From the NCBI RefSeq assembly GCF_014199955.1, contig NZ_JACHOQ010000003.1:248001-312000 (forward strand): a DNA stretch of 64,000 nt, given 5' to 3'. The DNA is from Brevundimonas aurantiaca (GTDB lineage: Bacteria > Pseudomonadota > Alphaproteobacteria > Caulobacterales > Caulobacteraceae). The position numbers and the translations under genes were made by a program. The notes under the pieces were generated by a model, which made no database searches, was not told where the DNA came from, and saw nothing but the letters and a program-made list of their open reading frames with translations. Below are positions 53,591-62,251 of this stretch, piece by piece; position 1 is the stretch's first letter; every line of letters starts with the position of its first letter.

Positions 53591-53620
53591 CGAACTGCGC
53601 CCTCGGCTATGAAGCCGTCC

Positions 53621-54274
53621 ATGAAACTCTTTCTCGATACCGCCGACGTCGCTGTCATCAAGGACATGGTTCCCACCGGCATGGTGGACGGCGTCACCAC
53701 CAATCCGTCGCTGATCGCCAAGTCGGGTCGGAACATCGCCGAGGTCATCGCCGAAATCTGCGCCCTGGTCGAGGGCCCGATTTCCGCCGAGGCCGTCTCG
53801 CTCGATTTCGAGACCATGGTCAAGGAAGGCGACAAGCTGGCGGCCATCGCTCCGAACGTCGTCGTGAAACTGCCCCTGACCTGGGACGGTCTGCGCGCCT
53901 GCCGCGTCTTCACCGACAAGGGGATCAAGACGAACGTCACCCTGTGCTTCTCCGCCGCCCAGGCCCTGCTGGCGGCCAAGGCCGGCGCCACCTTCGTCTC
54001 GCCCTTCGTCGGGCGGCTGGAGGACAATGGCGCCGACGGGATCGCCCTGTTGGAAGAAATCCGGGTGATGTACGACGTCCATGGTTTCGAGACCCAGATC
54101 CTGGCCGCCTCGCTGCGCAACGTCGCCCATGTGGCCGCCGCCGCCGTGGCCGGATCGGACGCCGCCACCTTCGGCGCCGACACTTTCAAAGCCCTGGTAA
54201 AGCACCCGTTAACCGACAAGGGTCTTGATGCCTTTGTGGCGGACTGGGCCAAGACCGGTCAGTCCATCCTGTAA
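53621..54274 (+). CDS. tal: Transaldolase (small, fructose-6-phosphate aldolase-like class)
   Basis: Moves the dihydroxyacetone unit between sugar phosphates in the non-oxidative pentose phosphate pathway. At 217 residues it belongs to the short MipB/TalC-type family. Motifs are [20 protein letters not shown], the Schiff-base Lys83 in [31 protein letters not shown] and [12 protein letters not shown]6P aldolase activity cannot be excluded by sequence alone. The ATG at 53621 matches the family; an in-frame ATG at 53609 adds four residues. Confidence 0.94.
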   Translation: MKLFLDTADVAVIKDMVPTGMVDGVTTNPSLIAKSGRNIAEVIAEICALVEGPISAEAVSLDFETMVKEGDKLAAIAPNVVVKLPLTWDGLRACRVFTDKGIKTNVTLCFSAAQALLAAKAGATFVSPFVGRLEDNGADGIALLEEIRVMYDVHGFETQILAASLRNVAHVAAAAVAGSDAATFGADTFKALVKHPLTDKGLDAFVADWAKTGQSIL

Positions 54275-54298
54275 CTCACGCGTCACGGAGAAGGTCTG

Positions 54299-55024
54299 TT
54301 GAGCGGCTCATTGGACCTTTTCGAAACCGCTGAAGCGCAGCCGGTTCCCCATCTGGGCGACGGCCTGACCTGGCCCGAGGTGCGCGGCTGGCTCCAGACC
54401 CATTCCCAGACCCTGCTGGACGATCGTTCCTTGCTGGAAGAGATCGGCCTGCGTCCGCACGGACGCAATGTGGTCGAGTTCGGCGCCGCCGCCCTGACGC
54501 GCCTCGAGGCGGTGGTCGAGCGCGAGGCCGGCGCCCGGCGCGAGGTCGAGATGATCGCCCGCGCCAATTTCGCCGCCCAGACCCAGACGCATGTGGCCGC
54601 CCTGGATCTGATGGAGGCGCGCAATCATTCCGACCTGGCGCGACGGCTGGATGCGGCGGCCCAGGGCCGGTTCGGCCTGGCCGGCGCGGCCATCGCCCTG
54701 GAGAAGCCGGGCGGCGTGCCGTTCGGCTGGCGCGCGCTCGAGCCAGGCGCCGTGGACAATCTGCTGGGCGAACACGGCCTGACCTGGCTCGGCCCCATGT
54801 TCGAGGGCTTGGACCTGTTCGGCGCGGCCGGGGATCAGGTCCAGTCCGTCGCCCTGGTCCGCATGGCCCCGCATCTGACGCCGGGCGAGCCGCCTCGATC
54901 CTGCCTGTGCGCCTTCGGCTCGCCCGAGCCCGAGGGTTTCACCCCCAACATGGGCTGCGAACTGGCGGCCTTTCTGGCGCGGGTGGTCGAGCGGATGGCC
55001 GAGCGATGGCCGGTGTTGAACTGA
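54299..55024 (+). CDS. DUF484 family protein
   Basis: Cytoplasmic protein of 241 residues of the DUF484 family, GAF-like in fold. An N-terminal helix region (VRGWLQTHSQTLLDDRSLLEEIGL) is typical, and a C-terminal GAF-like part includes SCLCAFGSPEPEGFTPNMG and ends AAFLARVVERMAERWP. It uses a TTG start; GGAGAAGG six bases upstream supports this. It overlaps xerC by 19 bases, and the DUF484-xerC pairing is widely conserved. Biochemical role is unknown. Confidence 0.9.
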   Translation: MSGSLDLFETAEAQPVPHLGDGLTWPEVRGWLQTHSQTLLDDRSLLEEIGLRPHGRNVVEFGAAALTRLEAVVEREAGARREVEMIARANFAAQTQTHVAALDLMEARNHSDLARRLDAAAQGRFGLAGAAIALEKPGGVPFGWRALEPGAVDNLLGEHGLTWLGPMFEGLDLFGAAGDQVQSVALVRMAPHLTPGEPPRSCLCAFGSPEPEGFTPNMGCELAAFLARVVERMAERWPVLN

Positions 55025-55944
55025 CCGCCGCCGAGGCCCTGCTCGCCTGGCTGGAGCATCTGGCGCACGAGCGACGGCTGTCGCCCCGCACCCTTGAGGC
55101 CTATGGCCACATCGGCCGGCTCTATGTCGCCTTTCTCGAACGCCATCGCGGCGAGACCCTGACGCTGAAGGCCATGGGAACCATCACCGCCGCCGAGGTG
55201 CGTGCGCATTTAGCCGACCGCCGCAGCGGCGATCACCCCCTGGCGGCCCGATCCCTCAGCCAGACCCTGTCGGCCGTCCGGGGCTTTCACGCCTTCCTGG
55301 ACCGGCGGCTGGACACGCCCGCCCCCCAGCTGGCTCTGGTGCGGGGTCCGCGGATCAAGCCGGCCCTGCCCCGCCCGGTCAGCGAGGACCAGGCGCGCGG
55401 CCTGCTGGCCGAACCCGACGCCGATCCCGACGCGGAGCCTTGGGAGGCCGCCCGCGACCGCGTCGTGCTCAGCCTTCTCTACGGCTGCGGGCTGCGGATT
55501 TCCGAAGCCCTATCCCTGACTCGCGCAGAGGCTCCTTTGGGCGACTCCCTGCGGATCGTCGGTAAGGGATCGAAGACCCGGATCGTCCCGGTCCTGCCCG
55601 CCGTGCGAGCGGCGGCGGACGCCTATCTGGCCCTGCTGCCCTTCATCCTTCAGCCCGCCGACCCCCTGTTCCGGGCTCGGCGGGGCGGCCCGCTCAGCCC
55701 GCGCCACGTTCAAGCCTCGGTCCAGCGACTGCGCGGCCGGCTGGGCCTGCCCGAACGCACCACCCCCCACGCCTTGCGCCACAGTTTCGCGACCCATCTG
55801 TTGGGGGCCGGCGCCGATCTGCGCTCCATCCAGGAACTGCTGGGCCACGCCAGCCTGTCCACCACTCAGAAATACACCGGCGTCGATGCGGAGCGCCTGT
55901 TGAGCGCCTATTCCGCCGCCCATCCGCGCGCGAGCGGCGCCTGA
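55006..55944 (+). CDS. xerC: Site-specific tyrosine recombinase XerC
   Basis: Resolves chromosome dimers at dif with XerD under FtsK control. The 312 residues include the N-terminal core-binding SAM-like domain and a catalytic domain with R164 (GCGLRISE), K187 (VGKGSKTR), H255 and R258 (HALRHS), H281 (GHASLS) and the nucleophile Y290 (TQKYTGVD). The complete set shows an active enzyme. xerC rather than xerD is preferred because of the DUF484 neighbour. The start within the DUF484 3' end was chosen by family alignment. Confidence 0.93.
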   Translation: MAGVELTAAEALLAWLEHLAHERRLSPRTLEAYGHIGRLYVAFLERHRGETLTLKAMGTITAAEVRAHLADRRSGDHPLAARSLSQTLSAVRGFHAFLDRRLDTPAPQLALVRGPRIKPALPRPVSEDQARGLLAEPDADPDAEPWEAARDRVVLSLLYGCGLRISEALSLTRAEAPLGDSLRIVGKGSKTRIVPVLPAVRAAADAYLALLPFILQPADPLFRARRGGPLSPRHVQASVQRLRGRLGLPERTTPHALRHSFATHLLGAGADLRSIQELLGHASLSTTQKYTGVDAERLLSAYSAAHPRASGA

Positions 55945-55948
55945 CGGA

Positions 55949-56782
55949 TCAGGGCGCCGTGGTCGTGACGGGCGTGCGCATCGCCAGGATTTCCCGTGTT
56001 CGCCGGGTGATGCCGTAGAGGACGCCGGGCTCGCTTTCATCCCAGTCGATCGCCTGTCCCTCGGCCTCTATGCCGAGGGTCTCCAGATGATCCAGAACTC
56101 CCCCGCCGTCGGGCAGGGCGACGACATAGAGTTCGGGCCGGTCGTGGCCGGTCAGATAGAGACGTCCGTCCGGTCCCCAGCCGCCGCCGGAAATGCTCAT
56201 CGGCGCAATCCGCTCCAGAATGGAGGCCGGCAGCCCCCAGGCCTCCAGCCGTCGCCACTGGTCGTCGAACCGCACCAGGGTGGTGTGGCGGTGGTCGCGC
56301 GGCGCCTCGCCCCCGCGACCGTCATAGTTCGCGAACATGGCCCACCAGGCGCCGTCATGTCGATCAACCCAGGTGATCGAACCCGTCCCCAGACCCAGGG
56401 CGACGCTGCGCTTGTGATGCAGGTCGACGGCGTCGAAGACCTCCACCGTGCTGATCTGAGGAACGGCGGGAAAGTTGGAGCTGGCGCAGACCAGTTCGCC
56501 GTCGATCACGGCGCAGGAGTTGATGTGCGGAAATCGGGCGCGGTCGCCGGTCCATTCGGCCTGTTTGGCGCCCGTCTTCTTGTCATAGCGCACAATCGAC
56601 CAGTTGGAGACGGCGTAGACGTCATCGGGTCCCACCGCCGCGCCCTGACGCGCCTCGGCCTCATAGCGACGCAGGGTCTGAGCCTCGCCCGCGAGAACGA
56701 TCGGCGCGACCGCGTCGCCTCCGCCCGTCGGCGCGGCCTGGGCGGCGGAGACAAGCAGAGACAAGAGCATTGAAGCGAGCAT
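55949..56782 (-). CDS. Secreted beta-propeller-like protein of unknown function
   Basis: Protein of 277 residues with a signal peptide (about 1-16, cleavage after AQA). Repeated segments such as DDVYAVSNWSIVRYDKKTG, GSITWVDRHDGAWWAMFANYDG, GPDGRLYLTGHDRPELYVVAL and PGVLYGITRRTREILAM suggest a propeller fold of the SMP-30/NHL type. Two Cys (SCAVIDGELVCAS) may form a disulphide. No catalytic motif is sure. It is the next gene downstream of a large TonB receptor on the same strand, 66 bases away, but a terminator lies between. A joint role in substrate processing is possible. Confidence 0.75.
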   Translation of the reverse strand: MLASMLLSLLVSAAQAAPTGGGDAVAPIVLAGEAQTLRRYEAEARQGAAVGPDDVYAVSNWSIVRYDKKTGAKQAEWTGDRARFPHINSCAVIDGELVCASSNFPAVPQISTVEVFDAVDLHHKRSVALGLGTGSITWVDRHDGAWWAMFANYDGRGGEAPRDHRHTTLVRFDDQWRRLEAWGLPASILERIAPMSISGGGWGPDGRLYLTGHDRPELYVVALPDGGGVLDHLETLGIEAEGQAIDWDESEPGVLYGITRRTREILAMRTPVTTTAP

Positions 56783-56805
56783 GACGGAGGTTCCTTCAAA
56801 AGGAC

Positions 56806-56835
56806 AGGGGCCGCCTCCTGGGGGAGGCGGCCCCT
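56806..56835 (-). terminator. Rho-independent terminator of the large TonB receptor gene
   Basis: Stem AGGGGCCGCCTCC (56806-56818) with GGAGGCGGCCCCT (56823-56835) and a four-base loop, followed on the minus strand by GTCCTTTTG. Thirteen base pairs, 13 bases after the receptor stop. It may let some transcripts through to the propeller-like gene. Confidence 0.85.
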
Positions 56836-56848
56836 TGCGTGGCGGGGA

Positions 56849-59452
56849 TCAGAAGCTGGCGGAGAGGCCGACCCAGTAGGTCCGGCCGTAGTTCGCCGAT
56901 TCCTGAAGATAGGTTCGACCCGGGCCGGTCACTTCGCGACGGCCCGAGTTGGACAGGTTCTGGCCTTCCACAAAGACGGTGAGGCCGTTGCCGAAGCGCC
57001 AGCTGACCGAGGCGTCATAGACGTGGCGCCCCTTCCAATACTGGTCGGCGTTCGGGATGGTGTCGTTGATCGTTTCCAGGAAGCCGCCGATATAGTTGTG
57101 CGAGACGCGGGCCTCGATCGGGCCGCGCTGATACCAGATCGATTCATTGGTGGTGGTCGCAGGCTGCTGGAACAGGCCCGTGTGACGCTTGCCCGCCGTG
57201 GTCAGGAAGGTGAACTCCGTGTCCAGGAAGGTGGCGTTGGCGCTGACGCCCAGGCCGTCGAACGGCGCCGGCAGCATGGTCAGGGCCTGCTGGAAGGCGA
57301 CTTCGACGCCGCGAATCTTGGCCGTTTCGGCGTTCGTCGGCGTCGAGACGATCACCGCCTCCACGCCCCGGCCCACGTCCAGGTTCTGGACCGAGCTGAG
57401 GGTGAAGATCTCGTTGGCGATGTCCTTGGTGAACAGGGCCACCGACATCAGCCCGTCGGTCGGATAGTATTCGAACGACAGGTCCAGACCCTCGCTCTCA
57501 CGCGCCTTCAGGCCGGGGTTGCCGCGTGACAGGGTCGGCTGCGAGCCGTCGAAGCTGATGCTCTCGCTGGCGGCGAGCGAACCGAAGTCCGGCCGGCCGA
57601 TGGTGTTGGTCCAGGCGGCGCGGACGACCACGTTTTGACGCAGGTTCCAGCGCAGGTGCAGGCTGGGCAGCCAGTTGTCGTAGTCGCCGCTGTTCGACAC
57701 CGGCGTCAGGACGCCGCCGGACAGGCGGGCGGCGTCTGAACTGACTTCGGTCTTCTCATAGCGCAGTCCGCCCAGCAGGGTCAGGTCGCCGATCTTGTAG
57801 CTGGCCTGGGCGTAGCCGGCGAAGACGTCCTCGGTGACGTCATAGTCGCCGGTCGGGGCGGCGGTCTTGGCGTCGAAGCTGGCCGCGTTGGCCGCATAGA
57901 AGGCCTCCGCCGTGGCGACGTCGATGCGCGGCGTCAGACGATACTGGCCTTCGATCAGCTTGTCCGGCCCCGGACGATCGACCTGATCCAGGGTGTAGAT
58001 GAAGCCCGGCTTGGTCGTGTAGTCGGTGCGGCTGGACCGATAGCTGCGATCGCTGGAGCGCCACACGGCGCCGACCTTCGCCTTCAGGTTCCGCGTCTCG
58101 CCGCCGTCGTCGAAGGCCAGGTTGAACCGCGCCTGGGTGGTGTCTTCATCGGTCCGCAGCAAGGACACGCGCCGTTGCTGGAGATTGAACAGGGTAGGGT
58201 CGCGGAAGGCCGTCGGATTGGTCGGCGTGAACACCGGGAAAAAGTTCGAGGTGTCGTAGCGGAAGCCGAAGTTGGCGTTCGACGCCGTGCGGAACTCCAT
58301 CGAGGTGTTGGGGGTCTCTGAGCCCGCCTGTGAATAGACCAGATCGCCGTCCAGCCGCCATTGCGGGGCGGCGTCCCACCGGAAGGCGGTGCGGCCCAGG
58401 CCGATCTCGCGACGGGTGATGGGCTGGTTCAGGCCGATGATGTTGCGGCCTGTGGCGAAGGTTCCCGAGGTGCGGGTCTGGTTGGTCACATTGCCGACCG
58501 GCTCGGTGCGGAACTCGGTCCGCTCCTCATCGTCCTCCATCCGGGCGTACAGGGCCGAGACCTCCCAGCGGAAATCGACGCTCGGCCGCCATTCCAGCTT
58601 TCCGTTCGCGCCCGAACGCTGTTTGGTGTTGTTGTACCAGAACAGGCGCAGCTGGGTCGGCACCTGGATTCCGTTGCCGGTCGGAGCGCCCGAGTTCACC
58701 GGCTTGCCGGCCGCGTCGTATTCGCGGATCGAGGGCGCGGCCGATTCCGCCTGTGGAATGTCGTAGTCGAGCTGCTCGTGCGAGGCGCCGATCACCACGC
58801 CCCATTCGTCGGCCGCGCCGAAGCGGCGACCGGCGGCGAAGGCCAGGCGATACGACGGATCGTCGTTGCGGACGTCGCCGTGCTGTTCATAGACGCCGTA
58901 GGAGGCCATGCCGTTGAAGAAGGGTTTGGCTGCGTCGAACGCGCTGCGGGTGGCGACATTGATCACGCCGCCGATGGCGTTGCCGTCGTTCTCGGGCGTG
59001 ACCGTCTTGATCACCTCGACCCGGCCGGCCATCACGGAGGGCACGATGTCCATCGGCACGGTGCGGGCGCTTTCATCTACCGAACCCACGAAGGCGCCGT
59101 CGATGGTCGTGCGGTTGTAGGTGGAGGCCAGGCCCCGAAGGATCGGCCAGCGCGGCTCGCCCTGATCCTCCATCACCGAGACGCCGGGAATGCGGCGCAG
59201 GGCGGCGGCGGTATTGTGGTCCGGCAGCTTGCCGATGTCGTCGGCGGAGACGGCGTCCATCACCTCGAACTCAGCGCGTTTCACGGCGATGGCGGCGCGC
59301 TGCGCCTCGCGCTGGCCGGTCACGACGATCTCATCGACCTCGGCGGTCGGGTTGTCCTGAACCTGGGCCTGGGCGCTGGCCGCAAGTCCGGCGCTGATCA
59401 GGGCGGTGGTGGCGAGCAGAAACCGTTGCCGGCTCTGTGACGAAAAACACAT
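56849..59452 (-). CDS. TonB-dependent receptor, unknown substrate
   Basis: Outer-membrane receptor of 867 residues. It has a signal peptide (about 1-29), a TonB box (DEIVVTGQRE), a plug domain beginning FEVMDAVSADDIGKLPDHN with LRRIPGVSVMEDQG and NAIGGVINVATRSAFD, and a C-terminal barrel ending YWVGLSASF. The ADDIGKLPDHN-type plug is common in receptors for sugars and large organic ligands of Caulobacterales and Xanthomonads. The secreted propeller-like gene lies just downstream. No riboswitch or iron-box was recognised in the 281-base gap upstream. Confidence 0.92.
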   Translation of the reverse strand: MCFSSQSRQRFLLATTALISAGLAASAQAQVQDNPTAEVDEIVVTGQREAQRAAIAVKRAEFEVMDAVSADDIGKLPDHNTAAALRRIPGVSVMEDQGEPRWPILRGLASTYNRTTIDGAFVGSVDESARTVPMDIVPSVMAGRVEVIKTVTPENDGNAIGGVINVATRSAFDAAKPFFNGMASYGVYEQHGDVRNDDPSYRLAFAAGRRFGAADEWGVVIGASHEQLDYDIPQAESAAPSIREYDAAGKPVNSGAPTGNGIQVPTQLRLFWYNNTKQRSGANGKLEWRPSVDFRWEVSALYARMEDDEERTEFRTEPVGNVTNQTRTSGTFATGRNIIGLNQPITRREIGLGRTAFRWDAAPQWRLDGDLVYSQAGSETPNTSMEFRTASNANFGFRYDTSNFFPVFTPTNPTAFRDPTLFNLQQRRVSLLRTDEDTTQARFNLAFDDGGETRNLKAKVGAVWRSSDRSYRSSRTDYTTKPGFIYTLDQVDRPGPDKLIEGQYRLTPRIDVATAEAFYAANAASFDAKTAAPTGDYDVTEDVFAGYAQASYKIGDLTLLGGLRYEKTEVSSDAARLSGGVLTPVSNSGDYDNWLPSLHLRWNLRQNVVVRAAWTNTIGRPDFGSLAASESISFDGSQPTLSRGNPGLKARESEGLDLSFEYYPTDGLMSVALFTKDIANEIFTLSSVQNLDVGRGVEAVIVSTPTNAETAKIRGVEVAFQQALTMLPAPFDGLGVSANATFLDTEFTFLTTAGKRHTGLFQQPATTTNESIWYQRGPIEARVSHNYIGGFLETINDTIPNADQYWKGRHVYDASVSWRFGNGLTVFVEGQNLSNSGRREVTGPGRTYLQESANYGRTYWVGLSASF

Positions 59453-59733
59453 GTTCTATCCCCCAACGTCGAATTTCGACGGGGCTCGCATAGGGGGCGG
59501 AGGCGACGTGCAGGCGTCTGTTCTGTGTCGCGCCCGACAACAGTGGGTGGAGATTCGATGGCGATTTCGCCGCTACGCGCCCTTTGCGACCCGAGGCTGT
59601 GCGGAGATTGCGACAGTCGGTCGATTGTCAAAACCTGAGCCGCCTCGGCGCAAACGGGACGTTAACCGAAGCGGCGCACCCTCTTGTCAATGTGGCCGCC
59701 GGAAACGTCTGGTCGGCCGTGGAGGGCCGGCCC

Positions 59734-60111
59734 ATGTCGACCAAGATGACTTCGAGCGTGCGTCGCCACAGCGACCATTTCGAACCGCAGGACACCGATC
59801 CGCACGAGCAGCGCCGCCTGCGCGGCCAGTTGGAGCAGATCGACTACGCCGCCTATGTCGCCAATAAGGAGCTGATCGGCCACACCCTGACCGGTCTGGA
59901 CGCCGCCTCTCTTCAGAAACTGGCGGTCCTGACCGCCGGCGCCCGCGCCAAATGGGGGGCCGAGGCCCTGCGCCTGGCCCATTCGGGCTCGCCCGTCACC
60001 CCCGACCAGGTCGCCCGCCTGACCGCCGCCCGCACCGCCTTCGACGAACTCGCCGAAGTCTACGAAGCCCTGCGCCGCATGGTCGAGCGCGGCTATGTGG
60101 TGTTGAAATAG
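59734..60111 (+). CDS. Conserved hypothetical helical protein
   Basis: Protein of 125 residues. A polar, His/Asp-rich N-terminus (HSDHFEPQDTDPHEQRRL) is followed by helices (LEQIDYAAYVANKELI, LDAASLQKLAVLTAGARAKW, VARLTAARTAFDELAEVYEALRRM). No Cys, signal or membrane segment. GGAGGG precedes the ATG, which supports this start over longer frames. I do not recognise a family. Next to it, on the other strand, is tRNA-Ala. Confidence 0.7.
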   Translation: MSTKMTSSVRRHSDHFEPQDTDPHEQRRLRGQLEQIDYAAYVANKELIGHTLTGLDAASLQKLAVLTAGARAKWGAEALRLAHSGSPVTPDQVARLTAARTAFDELAEVYEALRRMVERGYVVLK

Positions 60112-60125
60112 GCTCTAAGGACGCC

Positions 60126-60201
<76 letters not shown>

Positions 60202-60365
60202 GTTCCAGTCAGGAGCAGGCCTCCAGGCGAGCGCGGGACATAGAAGGCGGGCGGGCGTGGTGTCAACGGGCTTGTGCGCGCAATCCGCGCAGGCGACCGC
60301 AGAAGATTGTCGGATGGGCGGGGGACGGCTAGAAGCCGAGGTTCGCGCCTTGCAGGAGAATACAT

Positions 60366-60671
60366 ATGGGCACCGCCCTGGTCTGGCTTGTGAACACCGT
60401 CATCGGCCTGATGGTCTGGTTCATCATCATCCAGGCGATCTTGAGCTGGCTGTTCGCCTTCGACGTGATCAACCATCGCAACCGGTTCGTCAGCCAGATC
60501 GCCGACTTCCTGGACCGGATCACCGCCCCCATTCTGGAACCCTTCCGTCGGATCATTCCGCCGCTGGGCGGGATCGACATTTCGCCCATCGTCGTCCTGC
60601 TGCTGCTTCAGTTCGTCCGCATCCTGTTCAACGCCTCGGCGGCCCCCGTCCTGGTCGGCATGCTGGGCTGA
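60366..60671 (+). CDS. YggT family membrane protein
   Basis: Protein of 101 residues with two hydrophobic segments (about 4-31 and 73-98). Between them lies the family motif FVSQIADFLDRITAPILEPFRRIIPPLGGIDISPIVV. YggT proteins sit in the inner membrane and have been linked to osmotic shock tolerance and, in plants and algae, to cytochrome assembly. AGGAGA precedes the ATG at the right distance. It stands before the hydroxyacyl-CoA dehydrogenase gene, with 106 bases between. Confidence 0.93.
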   Translation: MGTALVWLVNTVIGLMVWFIIIQAILSWLFAFDVINHRNRFVSQIADFLDRITAPILEPFRRIIPPLGGIDISPIVVLLLLQFVRILFNASAAPVLVGMLG

Positions 60672-60777
60672 GGCGCCACGGCGGTCGGAGATTCCGACGC
60701 GAGACGGCGATTCCGCCCTTGCGCCCGGCCGCCAGCTTCCTAAAGGTGCCGGCCCCGACCATTATTGACCACGGTTC

Positions 60778-61659
60778 ATGAGCACGATCACCACAGTCGC
60801 CGTCCTGGGCGCCGGACAGATGGGCGCAGGCATCGCCCATGCGGTGGCCCTGGGCGGCTATTCGGTCCGACTCTACGACGTGGCGCCCGCGCGGTTGCCG
60901 CTGGCTCAGGGCGAGATCGCCGCCAGCCTGTCGCGCCACGTCGGCCGCAATCTGGTGACCCAGGCCGAGGCCGACGCCGCCCTGGCCCGGATCGCCGTCA
61001 CGACGGTCATGGCCGACGCCGTGTCCGACGCGGACCTGGTCATCGAGGCGGCGCTGGAGGACGAGGCGGTCAAGAAGGCCCTTTACGCCGAGGTCGCCCC
61101 CCATCTGGGCCCCCAGACCCTTTTGGCCTCCAACACCTCCTCCATTTCGATCACCCGACTGGCCTCGGCCTCGGATCGACCCGACCGGTTCATCGGCCTT
61201 CACTTCATGAAGCCGGCGCCGGTCATGCGACTGGTCGAGATCGTGCGCGGCATCGCCACCTCGGCCGAGACCCATGCGGCGGCCGTCGATTTCGCCGAGA
61301 GCCTGGGCAAGACCACGACCGACGCCGAGGATTTCCCGGCCTTCATCGTCAACCGGATCCTGGTGCCGATGATGAATGAGGCGATCTTCGCCCTGTATGA
61401 AGGGGTCGGCAACGTCGCCTCCATCGACAAGGCGCTGCGCCTGGGCGCCAACCATCCGATGGGGCCGCTGGAGCTGGCGGACTTCATGGGACTGGACGTG
61501 GTCCTGGCCATCATGAACGTCCTGTACGACGGGCTCGCCGACAGCAAATACCGCCCCTGTCCGCTGCTGGTGAAATATGTCGAGGCCGGCTGGCTGGGCC
61601 GCAAGAGCGGGCGCGGCTTCTATGACTATTCCGGCGAGACGCCGGCGCCGACGCGATGA
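60778..61659 (+). CDS. 3-hydroxybutyryl-CoA dehydrogenase
   Basis: NAD(P)-dependent dehydrogenase of 293 residues acting on 3-hydroxyacyl-CoA, mainly the C4 substrate. The N-terminal Rossmann motif VLGAGQMGAGIAHAVALGGYSVRLYD is typical. The catalytic residues are in SNTSSISIT, GLHFMKPAPVM (His) and the NH of NHPMGPLELADFMGLD. There is no hydratase domain, so it is the short Hbd/PaaH type. With phaA it may serve butyrate, PHB or phenylacetate breakdown. It overlaps the next membrane-protein gene by four bases (ATGA). Confidence 0.94.
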   Translation: MSTITTVAVLGAGQMGAGIAHAVALGGYSVRLYDVAPARLPLAQGEIAASLSRHVGRNLVTQAEADAALARIAVTTVMADAVSDADLVIEAALEDEAVKKALYAEVAPHLGPQTLLASNTSSISITRLASASDRPDRFIGLHFMKPAPVMRLVEIVRGIATSAETHAAAVDFAESLGKTTTDAEDFPAFIVNRILVPMMNEAIFALYEGVGNVASIDKALRLGANHPMGPLELADFMGLDVVLAIMNVLYDGLADSKYRPCPLLVKYVEAGWLGRKSGRGFYDYSGETPAPTR

Positions 61660-62201
61660 GCCGGTTCGAGACCTATGCCGACCTGCCGGGCCAGGCGACC
61701 ATCCAGTCGCGGCCGGCGCCGCTCTATCCGATCCTGGCCTCTCTGGCCGGCGCCGCCTGGCCCCCGCTGATTCTGACCCTGCCCTTGTGGCCGCCCAACG
61801 CGATCGGGATGGGGCGTGACATCGACTGGCGGATTCTGGTGCTGCTGATCGGTCTGGCGGCCGTTCCTGCGGGCCTTTGGCGGATCAATCAGGAACGCCG
61901 TCGCGAGGGTCGGCCCGGGTCGCGCCTGGGCGTGGTCTGGCGTTTCATGCTGTTCGGCGGCCTGACTGCGGCCCTGGTCCAGGTGGTCGTCAGCCTGGTG
62001 ATGGTGGTCCTGGGCTGGCTGGAGGCGGGCGACCTGATGCAGGGTCTCGGCGCGACCGAGACGACCCTCCTGATCTTCGGCGTGGGCGGCCTGCCCATCG
62101 CCATGATCGTCGGGGTCAGCTACGCTCTGTGGGCGGGTCTTTGCGTGGCCTTCATCGCCTTTGAGGCGCGCCCGACGATCGAGGTCGGGCGGCGTCGCTA
62201 A
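61656..62201 (+). CDS. Membrane protein of unknown function coupled to the dehydrogenase
   Basis: Protein of 181 residues with four likely transmembrane segments (about 24-46, 55-75, 95-120 and 130-165). The N-terminal 22 residues are polar and the C-terminus is basic (VGRRR). No family recognised. The four-base overlap with the dehydrogenase gene suggests co-translation, although such coupling is not proof of shared function. A 50-base gap follows before the DUF418 gene. Confidence 0.72.
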   Translation: MSRFETYADLPGQATIQSRPAPLYPILASLAGAAWPPLILTLPLWPPNAIGMGRDIDWRILVLLIGLAAVPAGLWRINQERRREGRPGSRLGVVWRFMLFGGLTAALVQVVVSLVMVVLGWLEAGDLMQGLGATETTLLIFGVGGLPIAMIVGVSYALWAGLCVAFIAFEARPTIEVGRRR

Positions 62202-62251
62202 GATTATCCGAGCGCCGCTCAAGCGCTGAAACGCTTTGGGGGAGGCTGTGA

